Shown here: one piece after another, positions 9,685 through 17,473 of the stretch
How positions within the stretch are numbered: position 1 is the stretch's first letter
Layout: the number at the start of each line of letters is the position of its first letter
Source of the DNA: Polaribacter sp. NJDZ03
GTDB lineage: Bacteria; Bacteroidota; Bacteroidia; Flavobacteriales; Flavobacteriaceae
Length of the DNA stretch: 64,000 nucleotides
Direction of reading: 5' to 3'
NCBI RefSeq assembly: GCF_019263805.1
Contig: NZ_CP079195.1
Coordinates: forward strand, 2,591,001 to 2,655,000
Position numbers and translations under genes: made by a program
Notes under the pieces: generated by a model
What the model was told of the DNA's origin: nothing
Database searches by the model: none
The model's input: the letters and a program-made list of their open reading frames with translations, nothing else

Positions 9685-9717
9685 AGACCTCACAGGTTTT
9701 TAAAACCTGTGAGGTCT
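9685..9717. repeat. REP-like perfect palindrome, copy 2
   Basis: Same 16-base arms as copy 1 with a T in the centre (arms 9685-9700 and 9702-9717). It lies between the transposase stop and the dehydratase start and forms the right boundary of the RAYT unit. Confidence 0.9.
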
Positions 9718-9731
9718 GTTAAACTAAATAA

Positions 9732-10172
9732 ATGAACTCAATAGAAATCATTAAAAACCTTCCGTATACAAATCCTTTTTTGTTTGTTGATGAACTCACA
9801 GAAATTTCAGAAAACGGAGTTACTGGAAATTATACATTTAAAGAGAATGCCTTTTTTTATGAGGGTCATTTTAAAGGAAATCCGATTACGCCAGGTGTTA
9901 TTTTAACAGAAACAATGGCGCAAATTGGTGTTGTTTGTTTGGGTATTTATTTATTAAAAGACGAAATTTCATCCGAAGAAAAAAAACCACAAATTGCTTT
10001 AACCTCTAATCAGGTGGATTTCTATTTGCCTGTTTTACCAAATGAAAAAGTAACGGTAATTTCAGAAAAAGAATATTTTAGATTCAATAAATTGAAGTGC
10101 AAAGTAAAAATGATGAATGAGAAAAATGAATTGGTTTGCAGAGGAACTATTTCTGGAATGATATTAATTTAG
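9732..10172 (+). CDS. 3-hydroxyacyl-ACP dehydratase, FabZ-like hotdog protein
   Basis: A 146-residue single-hotdog enzyme expected to remove water from 3-hydroxyacyl-ACP. The central helix region EGHFKGNPITPGVILTETMA carries the catalytic His46 and Glu60 in the FabZ arrangement. It lies 14 bases after a REP palindrome and 5 bases before the next, in line with a KAS, an ACP and a phosphopantetheinyl transferase. It therefore likely works on the dedicated ACP of this cluster rather than in bulk fatty acid synthesis; that restriction is an inference. Confidence 0.9.
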   Translation: MNSIEIIKNLPYTNPFLFVDELTEISENGVTGNYTFKENAFFYEGHFKGNPITPGVILTETMAQIGVVCLGIYLLKDEISSEEKKPQIALTSNQVDFYLPVLPNEKVTVISEKEYFRFNKLKCKVKMMNEKNELVCRGTISGMILI

Positions 10173-10177
10173 TAAGC

Positions 10178-10210
10178 AGACCTCACAGGTTTTTAAAACC
10201 TGTGAGGTCT
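10178..10210. repeat. REP-like perfect palindrome, copy 3
   Basis: Identical arms to copies 1 and 2 (10178-10193 and 10195-10210) around one T. It lies between the dehydratase and KAS genes with no transposase of its own. Confidence 0.9.
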
Positions 10211-10227
10211 AAAAAATCGATAAAGAA

Positions 10228-11502
10228 ATGAAAAATAGAGTCGTAATTACGGGTTTAGGAGTTGTTGCACCAAATGGCGTTGGTTTGCAGGAATTTACAA
10301 ATGCCATAAAAACTGGGAAATCTGGAATTACCTTTCATCAGAATTTAAAGGACAAAGGATTTTCTTGCTGTATTGGTGGAATTCCAGAAGTTTCTGAAGA
10401 AAAAAAAGCTGCATATTTATCGCCTTTACAATTAAGAGGTTTCAATAGTACAAGTATTTTATACGGTTGTATGGCAGGAATTGATGCTTGGAAAGACGCT
10501 GGTTTTTCGGTGGATGAAAACTCTAAATTGGACTATGATTCTGGATTAATTTTTGGAACAGGAACCTCTGGTATTGAAAAATTTAGAGAAGCAATTTATA
10601 AAATTGACGATCAAAATGTAAGACGTTTGGGTAGTACTTCTGTGGTACAAACAATGGCAAGCGGTATTTCGGCTTATTTAGGCGGAATTCTAGGTTTAGG
10701 AAACCAAGTAACGACAAATTCATCTGCTTGCACAACGGGTACAGAAGCCTTGTTAATGGGGTTTGAACGTATTAAAAACGGAAAGGCAAAAAGAATGTTA
10801 GTTGGCAGTTCTAGCGACAGTAGTTTGTATACTTGGGGTGGATTTGATGCAATGCGTGTAATGTCTTATAAGCACAATGAAAGTCCAGAAAAAGGATCGA
10901 GACCTATGAGTGAAACTGCGTCTGGTTTTGTTCCTGGAAGTGGCGCAGGTGCCTTGGTTTTAGAATCGTTAGAAAGCGCTTTAGAAAGAAAAGCAACCAT
11001 TTATGCAGAGGTTTTAGGTGGGAATATAAATTCTGGCGGACAAAGAAATGGCGGAACTTTAACTGCGCCAAATGCAGAAGCGGTTCAGAAATGTATAACA
11101 GATGCAATTTTAGATGCTGCTATTTCTGTAGATGAAATTGATGTAATAAACGGCCATTTAACAGCCACTTCTAAAGACAGTTTAGAGATAGAAAATTGGA
11201 CCAAAGCATTGCAAAGAAAAGGAACTGATTTTCCTTACATTAACTCTTTAAAATCTATGGTTGGCCATTGTTTGGCTGCTTCTGGTGCTATTGAGTCTGT
11301 AGCTTCCGTTTTGCAAATTAAAGAACAGTTTGTGTTTCCGAATATTAATTGCGAAGATGTGCATTCAGAAATTTCTGAATTAATTTCTACAGATAAAATT
11401 CCGACAAAAATGGTGGAGAAAAACATTACTATTTTAGCAAAAGCAAGTTTTGGTTTTGGTGATGTTAATGCATGTGTTATCTTTAAAAAGTATAAATTAT
11501 AA
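10228..11502 (+). CDS. Beta-ketoacyl-ACP synthase (KAS I/II type)
   Basis: A 424-residue condensing enzyme of the FabF/FabB fold. The active-site Cys168 is in TTNSSACTTGTEALL, with His310 (VINGHLTATSKDS) and His347 (SMVGHCLAASGA) completing the C-H-H triad. The usual HGTGT motif is replaced by GHLTAT, which marks it as a divergent secondary-metabolism KAS compared with the FabF at 31.3 kb (HGTST). It would extend acyl chains on the neighbouring ACP, presumably to make the starter for the type III PKS. Confidence 0.93.
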   Translation: MKNRVVITGLGVVAPNGVGLQEFTNAIKTGKSGITFHQNLKDKGFSCCIGGIPEVSEEKKAAYLSPLQLRGFNSTSILYGCMAGIDAWKDAGFSVDENSKLDYDSGLIFGTGTSGIEKFREAIYKIDDQNVRRLGSTSVVQTMASGISAYLGGILGLGNQVTTNSSACTTGTEALLMGFERIKNGKAKRMLVGSSSDSSLYTWGGFDAMRVMSYKHNESPEKGSRPMSETASGFVPGSGAGALVLESLESALERKATIYAEVLGGNINSGGQRNGGTLTAPNAEAVQKCITDAILDAAISVDEIDVINGHLTATSKDSLEIENWTKALQRKGTDFPYINSLKSMVGHCLAASGAIESVASVLQIKEQFVFPNINCEDVHSEISELISTDKIPTKMVEKNITILAKASFGFGDVNACVIFKKYKL

Positions 11503-11521
11503 CTAATTGTAAGTTATAGAA

Positions 11522-11552
11522 AGACCTCACAGGTTTTAAAAACCTGTGAGGT
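11522..11552. repeat. REP-like palindrome, copy 4 (last two bases changed)
   Basis: Left arm AGACCTCACAGGTTTT at 11522-11537. The right arm matches except for its two final bases, which read TT instead of CT. It lies between the KAS and ACP genes, 20 bases before the ACP start. Confidence 0.88.
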
Positions 11553-11571
11553 TTAAAACAATAAATAAAAT

Positions 11572-11823
11572 ATGACGAAAGAAGAAATTATATCGAAATT
11601 AACAACAATTGTAAAACCATATATTCAAAACGAAGAAGGTTTTAAAAACTTATCTGAAGAAACAGATTTTATAAATGATTTAGAGATAAATTCTGCAAAT
11701 TTGGTAGATATTATTTTAGATGTAGAAGATGAATTTAATATAGAAATAGACAACGATTCTATGGAGAAAATGCTTTCTGTAAAAGCAACTATTGCTGTAA
11801 TTCAATCTAAAACGGATGCATAA
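11572..11823 (+). CDS. Acyl carrier protein of the polyketide/fatty acid cluster
   Basis: An 83-residue acidic four-helix carrier protein. The phosphopantetheine attachment serine is Ser41 in DLEINSANLVDI, a divergent form of the usual GADSLD motif found in AcpP at 31.1 kb. The next gene, a phosphopantetheinyl transferase, overlaps its end by 8 bases, so carrier and activating enzyme are coupled. The pair points to an acyl-ACP line separate from primary fatty acid synthesis. Confidence 0.9.
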   Translation: MTKEEIISKLTTIVKPYIQNEEGFKNLSEETDFINDLEINSANLVDIILDVEDEFNIEIDNDSMEKMLSVKATIAVIQSKTDA

Positions 11824-12382
11824 TATTGGCAATGATATTGTAGATTTAAACCTTGCTAAAACCCAAAGTAAATGGCAACGAAAAGGGTTTTTAGAGAAAC
11901 AATTCACCCAAAAAGAACAAGAAGAAATTCGTGATGCAGAGAATCCATTTTTAAAAGTTTGGCAATTTTGGTCTATGAAAGAAGCGGCTTATAAATGTTA
12001 TACTCAAAAAATAGAAAAACGCTTTTTTGCACCTCAAAAATTTGAATGTAGTTTAATTTCTAAAACAGAAGGCTTTGTGCTTTTTAAAGATCATAAATAT
12101 GGTACAAGTACAAGTTTTAATCCATTTTATATCCATACAATTGCCAAAGAAGAGAATAATGAAGTTGTTATTTTTTCAAAGATTGGTTCATCAAAAAAAA
12201 CACATATCGATCTAAAAATACAATTGGCCATAGAAACAGGTGTTTTATCCGAGGAAATCATAAAAATAAAAACAACTGTTGGTGCTCCTTTGTTTTATCA
12301 CAAGAAAAAATTATTAACCAAATCTTGCTCAATTTCGCATCATGGAAATTATGGTGCCTTTGTGTTTTCTTTAGAGAAATAA
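11816..12382 (+). CDS. 4'-phosphopantetheinyl transferase superfamily protein
   Basis: It probably transfers phosphopantetheine from CoA to the adjacent ACP. The 188-residue protein has the metal-binding IGNDIVDL motif (Asp7) at its N-terminus and FWSMKEAAYK (Glu56, Lys60) in the middle, as in AcpS/Sfp-type enzymes. A SISHHGNYGAFVFS stretch ends the chain. Length lies between AcpS (about 125) and Sfp (about 225). It starts inside the ACP gene. Confidence 0.88.
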   Translation: MHNIGNDIVDLNLAKTQSKWQRKGFLEKQFTQKEQEEIRDAENPFLKVWQFWSMKEAAYKCYTQKIEKRFFAPQKFECSLISKTEGFVLFKDHKYGTSTSFNPFYIHTIAKEENNEVVIFSKIGSSKKTHIDLKIQLAIETGVLSEEIIKIKTTVGAPLFYHKKKLLTKSCSISHHGNYGAFVFSLEK

Positions 12383-12391
12383 AAATAATAT

Positions 12392-12850
12392 ATGTCGGAA
12401 TTAAAAGTTAAAGAAGCACTTTATAAGCAGTGTGAAGCTTTTGTAAATAAACGCTTAAATACGGTTACAGAAATTATTACTTCAAATCAAAAAGCATTAC
12501 AATCAGAAACTAAAAGTTCTGCTGGCGATAAGCATGAAACTGGTAGAGCCATGTTGCAGTTAGAAATGGAAAAAGCCAGTCAGCAACTTGCAGGAATTAC
12601 ACAAATGAAAGAGATTTTAGCTAAAATTGATGTTTCTAAAACGTCTAATATTGCACATCTAGGCACGGTGATTGAAACAAATATTACTAACTATTTTTTA
12701 TCTATTTCTGCAGGTCAACTTACAGTTGATAATGTAGTGTATTTTGCTATTTCTGTTTCGTCTCCAATCGGTAAGTTGTTGTTAGGTAAAAAGATGGAAG
12801 ATGCAATTGTTTTTAATGGAAATACAATAATTATAAAAGGACTAAAATAA
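12392..12850 (+). CDS. GreA/GreB-like C-terminal domain mini protein
   Basis: A 152-residue protein with a helical N-terminal part (about 1-80, including SSAGDKHETGRAMLQLEMEK) and a C-terminal part ending ISVSSPIGKLLLGKKMEDAI, which closely resembles the end of transcript-cleavage factor GreA (SPIxxALLGKKxGD). From memory, such proteins in flavobacteria are sometimes labelled 3-oxoacyl-ACP synthase; nothing here supports that. It may bind RNA polymerase, but the role is unknown. It lies 9 bases after the phosphopantetheinyl transferase gene, which may explain the mislabelling. Confidence 0.7.
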   Translation: MSELKVKEALYKQCEAFVNKRLNTVTEIITSNQKALQSETKSSAGDKHETGRAMLQLEMEKASQQLAGITQMKEILAKIDVSKTSNIAHLGTVIETNITNYFLSISAGQLTVDNVVYFAISVSSPIGKLLLGKKMEDAIVFNGNTIIIKGLK

Positions 12851-12886
12851 TAATCTGTATTTTAGAGGTTTAAATACCTTAAATAG

Positions 12887-13759
12887 ATGTCAATTACCCT
12901 ACACAGAACCCATAATTACTTAAAACTCCAGCAATCAAATTTTGATATTGTCAATTTTCAAGACTTAGATAAGTTTGAAAGTGAAGAAATTCTTACAAAA
13001 AATCATAAAGTAGATTTTTATGCATTAATTTTTATAACAGAAGGAAAAGGTAAACACTCAATTGATTTTTCTGATTATGAATATGATAAAGGGACTATTT
13101 TGGCTATTAGAAAAGATCAAATGCATCGGTTTTATTTAAATAAGGCAACAAAAGGTTTTCTATTATGTTTTAAAGAAGAGTTTTTAAATAGTTATTTAAA
13201 TGAAATTGAGGTTGCAAATGCTATTCAGATGTTTAATGAGTTATTAGTTTCTCCAAAAACACAATTAAAAGACTTCGATTTTGAGAGTATTTTTAAATTA
13301 ATAAAAGGAATAGAAAAAGAGGTTTTAGTTGTAAATGATATTTATTCTTTTAAACTGATAAGGAGTTTATTACATATTTTAATTACTTTAATTTATAGAA
13401 TAAAATCGACTGGGTATAACACTTTACAACAGAGTAGATATTTAAAAGAGTTTATTATTTTTCAAAATTTATTAGAAGAAGATTATTACAAAACTAAAAA
13501 AGTGTATGATTATGCAGATAAGTTAGGGTATTCTGCAAAAAAGCTTAATATGGTTGTAAAATTTATTGCAAACAAATCTGCTAAAGAGTTTATAGATGAT
13601 ACTGTTATAATTAAAGTGAAAAGATTGCTGATACATTATGATCTTTCTATAAAAGAGATTGCTTTTAAAACGGGTTTTAATGAGCCTACCAATTTGTATA
13701 AATATTTTAAAAAACACACTAATTCTACACCAGAAGAATTTAGAAAAAAGTATGCATAA
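12887..13759 (+). CDS. AraC family transcriptional regulator
   Basis: A 290-residue regulator with an N-terminal cupin-like sensing part (DFYALIFITEGKGKHSIDFSDY, IRKDQMHRF) and two C-terminal helix-turn-helix motifs. The second is IKEIAFKTGFNEPTNLYKYFKKHTNSTPEEFRKKY, the classic AraC signature region. It lies 36 bases after the GreA-like gene, pointing the same way. It may control the polyketide operon upstream, though this rests only on position. Confidence 0.93.
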   Translation: MSITLHRTHNYLKLQQSNFDIVNFQDLDKFESEEILTKNHKVDFYALIFITEGKGKHSIDFSDYEYDKGTILAIRKDQMHRFYLNKATKGFLLCFKEEFLNSYLNEIEVANAIQMFNELLVSPKTQLKDFDFESIFKLIKGIEKEVLVVNDIYSFKLIRSLLHILITLIYRIKSTGYNTLQQSRYLKEFIIFQNLLEEDYYKTKKVYDYADKLGYSAKKLNMVVKFIANKSAKEFIDDTVIIKVKRLLIHYDLSIKEIAFKTGFNEPTNLYKYFKKHTNSTPEEFRKKYA

Positions 13760-14182
13760 TCTTTATTTTAAAATTTGAATTTTATTTAAATAGTACTAAT
13801 TTTCTATAATGTAAAGGTTGTTTTTTCTTAGAAAAGCATGTTCAGAGTAGTTGAATTCTTCTTTGTTTTCCCGTTTTTACAGTTTTTAGGAGTATTATTA
13901 TCTAAAAATACTTTTTAATTAAGTTTAGTTTTGCTGTAAATAATTAAGAAGTCCCCCAATTTCTCAATTTTTTTAGAAAGTGATTCCTGTTTTTTAAAAA
14001 GATATATTTAAATCATTTTAATTTTTATAATTAAGATGGTTTTTTTTTGTACTAAATTTTAAAAATTGATGAACATTAAATATTACTACTATAAAAGCAA
14101 GACCCATAAAGGGATTTTCTATTGAAAGTTTTTTTTCGATTAAAAGGAGTATTTTTGTTTTTTACAAATCATTATTTTCAAA
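13760..14182. other. AT-rich intergenic stretch
   Basis: No gene, clear terminator or repeat was recognised in these 423 bases. Part of it must carry the promoter of the secreted-protein gene that follows. Confidence 0.5.
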
Positions 14183-14800
14183 ATGAAAAGGATACTATTT
14201 CTTTTAACGATACTCTTTGCTATACATTCATTTGGACAATCTAATTTTAAAAGATTTTTTAAACTCTCTCCTCCAATTAAAAAATGGGTATTTTTTCATC
14301 CTTTTAAGGCAAAAAAATCTTTAGAGATTTCTAAAGAAACTACTAGAGTAGCAGATTCTATTTCAAAAACAGATGTATTAGATAAAGACGGTGCAGGTGG
14401 GCAAGTAGATGCTTTTAGGCATGCCTATTGGATGGCAAGGTTAGCTCAGGAAATAGGTGAGAACTCTGCTCGTTCTTTAGGAGAGGCACATGAAAAAGAA
14501 AATTATTTAACGTACAAAAAACAAAAATTAGAAGATGGTGTTGTTCCAGATGAAATTTCAACTGAAATGGATTTATACAATAATGAAGAAGGATTAAAGC
14601 TAATTGCAAAAGGTAGTATTGTGTCTAAAAATGGTTTGATTTATAGAATTATAAACGCCATTGAGAAAGGTAAAATGAAAATCATTAAAAAAGATAAAGA
14701 AGGGAATTTTTTAAGGTGTAATGGAGAAGTAATTAACACAGAGGAACTTAAAGGGAAGTGGGGAAATGATAAATGCTTAATTTCTTCGGATAATAAATAA
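14183..14800 (+). CDS. Secreted protein with DAFRHAYW motif (function unknown)
   Basis: A 205-residue protein with a clear signal peptide (MKRILFLLTILFAIHSFGQS). The mature part has GAGGQVDAFRHAYWMARLAQ followed by ARSLGEAHEKENY, a His/Glu-rich core that could bind metal. From memory this resembles the DUF6973 group, but no function is known to me. It stands alone with over 200 free bases on each side. A tryptophan-rich amphipathic start and KGSIVSKNGLIYRI near the middle are other visible features. Confidence 0.65.
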   Translation: MKRILFLLTILFAIHSFGQSNFKRFFKLSPPIKKWVFFHPFKAKKSLEISKETTRVADSISKTDVLDKDGAGGQVDAFRHAYWMARLAQEIGENSARSLGEAHEKENYLTYKKQKLEDGVVPDEISTEMDLYNNEEGLKLIAKGSIVSKNGLIYRIINAIEKGKMKIIKKDKEGNFLRCNGEVINTEELKGKWGNDKCLISSDNK

Positions 14801-15006
14801 ACGGATCCTTTTAAGTAATAAAATATACTACAACGTATTCGTCCAATAGGCATAGTAGTTAGGGGAGGGATAAGTAAATTACACTAGTAATAGCAGGGCT
14901 TCTAGTGATAAATATCATAAAAATTTAATAAAGTAAAGAGCTATTTTTGCTTACTTAAATGAAAGTCAGTTTTTTATAAAAACACAATAAAATTAATATT
15001 AAAATT

Positions 15007-16623
15007 ATGGAATTTTTTTTAGAATTACTCACTAAAGATTACTTTGTGTTATTTCTAGTTATTGGTTTAGGGATCGCCTTAGGAAACATTCGTATAAAAG
15101 GAATTAGTTTTGATACTTCTGCAGTTATTTTTGTTGCTATCTTTTTTGGATATCTCTACAATTTAAATGGCATTACCTTTAACATTCCTCCAATTATACA
15201 AAGTGTAGGTTTGGTCTTATTTATTTATACCATTGGTATGCAAGCAGGACCTTCTTTTTTTAGTTCTTTTAAAGAACAAGGAGCTAAATTAATTCTTTTG
15301 GCAGGAATTACGGTTATAACAGGTGGAATTACGGCCGTGTCTATTTCTTATATTTATGATGTAGATATGAATATGATGAGTGGTTTGTTAACAGGTGCGC
15401 TAACGTCTACACCTGGTTTGGCGGCTTCTATAGAGGCTTCTCAATCTCCTTTAGCATCCATTGGTTATGGTATTGCATATCCATTTGGAGTTTTAGGTGT
15501 TATTTTATTTGTAAAATTAGGACCTACATTATTTAGAGTAAACATTAAGAAAGAAGAAAAAGATTTTGAAGAAAAATCGAAATCTAACACACCAATGGTG
15601 ATTAATAAAAACTTAATTATCTCTAATGAAAACGTAAACGGAAAAACAATTAATGAGTTAAGAATACGGTTTATGACCAAGGCTAATATTTCACGTATTA
15701 TGAAGCCTAATCAGCTACCTACTTCTCCTACAAAAGATACTATTTTAGAAACAGGAGATATTATAAAAGCAGTAGGTACCGTTAATGCATTGCAAAGAAT
15801 TGAAGTTTTATTAGGTAAAGTTACCGATATTAAAATTCCTAGAAGTGGCACCTATGAAGTAAAATGGTATGTGGTAAGTAATGATACTGTGGTAAATAAA
15901 ACAATTGAAGAATTAAATCTTCTAGAAAATTATTCTGCTACCATTACACGTATTAGAAGAGCTAGTATAGATTTGGCTCCTCATCCTTCAACTCAAATTA
16001 AATATGGAGATAAAATTTTAGTTTCTTGTTCTAAAGGAAATGTTTCTGTAGTTACAGAACTTTTTGGAGATAGTTTAAAAAGAATAGGCGAAACTAGTTT
16101 TTTACCCGTTGCATTTGGTATTGTTATCGGTATTCTTGTAGGGGCAATTGCTATTCCGTTAGGAGGTATCGGTTTAAAATTAGGTCTTACTGGAGGTGTA
16201 CTTTTATCTTCTATCTTTTTAAGTTGGAAAGGAAAATTTGCTACCGTAATTTGGAATTTATCAGGTCCTGCAAACCAAATATTGCGTCAGTTTGGACTTT
16301 TATTATTTCTAACTCCAGTTGGTTTAAAAGCAGGACAAAGTTTAATTTCTGCAATTGAAAAACATGGTTTTATTTTATTTTTATACGGCGCTCTAATTAC
16401 CTTAATTCCTATGATTACAGTGGTTCTTGTAGGTCGATTTATTTTAAAAATTAACTTTTTGTCTATTTTAGGAGCTTTAACAGGAGGTATGACATCTACA
16501 CCCGGGTTAAGTGCTACCGATTCTATGACAGAGTCTGATGCTCCGCAAATTGCTTATGCAGCAGTGTATCCTTTTTCATTGGTGCTTATAATTATTGTAG
16601 CAGAAGTAATGGCTTTGTTGTAG
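15007..16623 (+). CDS. AspT/YidE-type membrane exchanger with RCK_C domains
   Basis: A 538-residue inner-membrane transporter of the aspartate:alanine exchanger family. Two related membrane halves (about 1-180 and 375-538) each carry the diagnostic loop: TGALTSTPGLAA and GGMTSTPGLSATDSM. Between them are two cytosolic TrkA-C/RCK_C-like domains (about 200-360), which probably bind a regulatory ligand. The substrate is unknown; AspT exchanges aspartate for alanine, but other family members differ. It is monocistronic by spacing. Confidence 0.9.
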   Translation: MEFFLELLTKDYFVLFLVIGLGIALGNIRIKGISFDTSAVIFVAIFFGYLYNLNGITFNIPPIIQSVGLVLFIYTIGMQAGPSFFSSFKEQGAKLILLAGITVITGGITAVSISYIYDVDMNMMSGLLTGALTSTPGLAASIEASQSPLASIGYGIAYPFGVLGVILFVKLGPTLFRVNIKKEEKDFEEKSKSNTPMVINKNLIISNENVNGKTINELRIRFMTKANISRIMKPNQLPTSPTKDTILETGDIIKAVGTVNALQRIEVLLGKVTDIKIPRSGTYEVKWYVVSNDTVVNKTIEELNLLENYSATITRIRRASIDLAPHPSTQIKYGDKILVSCSKGNVSVVTELFGDSLKRIGETSFLPVAFGIVIGILVGAIAIPLGGIGLKLGLTGGVLLSSIFLSWKGKFATVIWNLSGPANQILRQFGLLLFLTPVGLKAGQSLISAIEKHGFILFLYGALITLIPMITVVLVGRFILKINFLSILGALTGGMTSTPGLSATDSMTESDAPQIAYAAVYPFSLVLIIIVAEVMALL

Positions 16624-16740
16624 CGTGTTAAATTTAAGGACAAAATTTAAAAGGGTAATTAAAACAAAATCATCATATTAAAACGATTCTAAATAACCAA
16701 AAAACAACCTTTATTATTTCAGTAGAGCGTATCTAAATGG

Positions 16741-16748
16741 TACATTTG
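16741..16748 (+). promoter_or_regulatory. Putative sdhCAB -7 element
   Basis: TACATTTG matches the Bacteroidota TAnnTTTG consensus and lies 37 bases before the sdhC start. No clear TTTG was found at the -33 position, where TTATT stands instead. Confidence 0.5.
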
Positions 16749-16785
16749 TAAAACAACAATTATAACTTAATTATACATTTATACA

Positions 16786-17463
16786 ATGAGCGGATTTTTC
16801 AAATCTTCAGTTGGAAGAAAGGTAGCCATGGCGCTTTCTGCATTCTTTTTAATGTTCTTCCTATTACAGCATTTTGCAATCAATCTTTTATCAGTTTTTA
16901 GCCCAGATACTTTTAACGAAGTTTCACATTTTATGGGAACAAACCCTTTAATACAATTTGCCTTGCAGCCGGTATTAATTTTTGGTGTGGTTTTTCATTT
17001 TGTATTGGGATTTATCTTAGAATTAAAAAACAAAAAAGCAAACGGAGTTGGGTATGCAAAGAACAATGGTGCAGCTAATTCATCTTGGATGAGCAGAAAC
17101 ATGATTTGGAGTGGAGCAGCTATTTTAGCTTTTATCATTTTACATTTTATCGATTTCTGGATTCCAGAAATTAACACAAAATTTATTCAAGGAGACTGGT
17201 CTGGTACTTTACAAGGAATAGAAGGGTACCGTTACCATGAAGAATTATTGCATAAATTTGTGCCATTTTGGAGAGTTGCTGCTTATGTAGTTGCTTTTGT
17301 ATTCTTAGGATTACACTTAGCACACGGATTTACATCAGCATTTCAGTCTATGGGTTCTACATCTGGACGAAAAAAAACATTACAAACAATAGGTAAAGCA
17401 TATTCAATTATAATTCCTTTAGGATTTATTTTTATTGCAATTTATCATTACTTAAACCATTAA
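16786..17463 (+). CDS. sdhC: Succinate dehydrogenase cytochrome b subunit
   Basis: The 225-residue membrane anchor of complex II in the single-subunit, di-heme style used by Bacteroidota. About five membrane segments are visible, with histidines in [26 protein letters not shown] and GLHLAHGF that can bind haem b. It passes electrons between the SdhAB head and menaquinone. It is followed after 10 bases by sdhA. Confidence 0.94.
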   Translation: MSGFFKSSVGRKVAMALSAFFLMFFLLQHFAINLLSVFSPDTFNEVSHFMGTNPLIQFALQPVLIFGVVFHFVLGFILELKNKKANGVGYAKNNGAANSSWMSRNMIWSGAAILAFIILHFIDFWIPEINTKFIQGDWSGTLQGIEGYRYHEELLHKFVPFWRVAAYVVAFVFLGLHLAHGFTSAFQSMGSTSGRKKTLQTIGKAYSIIIPLGFIFIAIYHYLNH

Positions 17464-17473
17464 TCTATACAAT

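Larger units (their letters stand above)
9070..9717 (+). mobile_element. RAYT transposase bracketed by two REP-like palindromes
   Basis: A Y1 (HUH) transposase gene is bounded on both sides by the same 33-base palindrome. The unit interrupts an otherwise tight biosynthetic operon between the PKS and dehydratase genes. Two further palindromes downstream lack a transposase and look like non-autonomous copies. RAYT proteins are known to act on such REP sequences; that this one recognises these palindromes is inferred from position. Confidence 0.75.

Noticed and set aside
12392..12850. Annotation as 3-oxoacyl-ACP synthase
   Set aside because: At 152 residues there is no thiolase fold, active-site Cys or His motif; the C-terminus looks like GreA instead.
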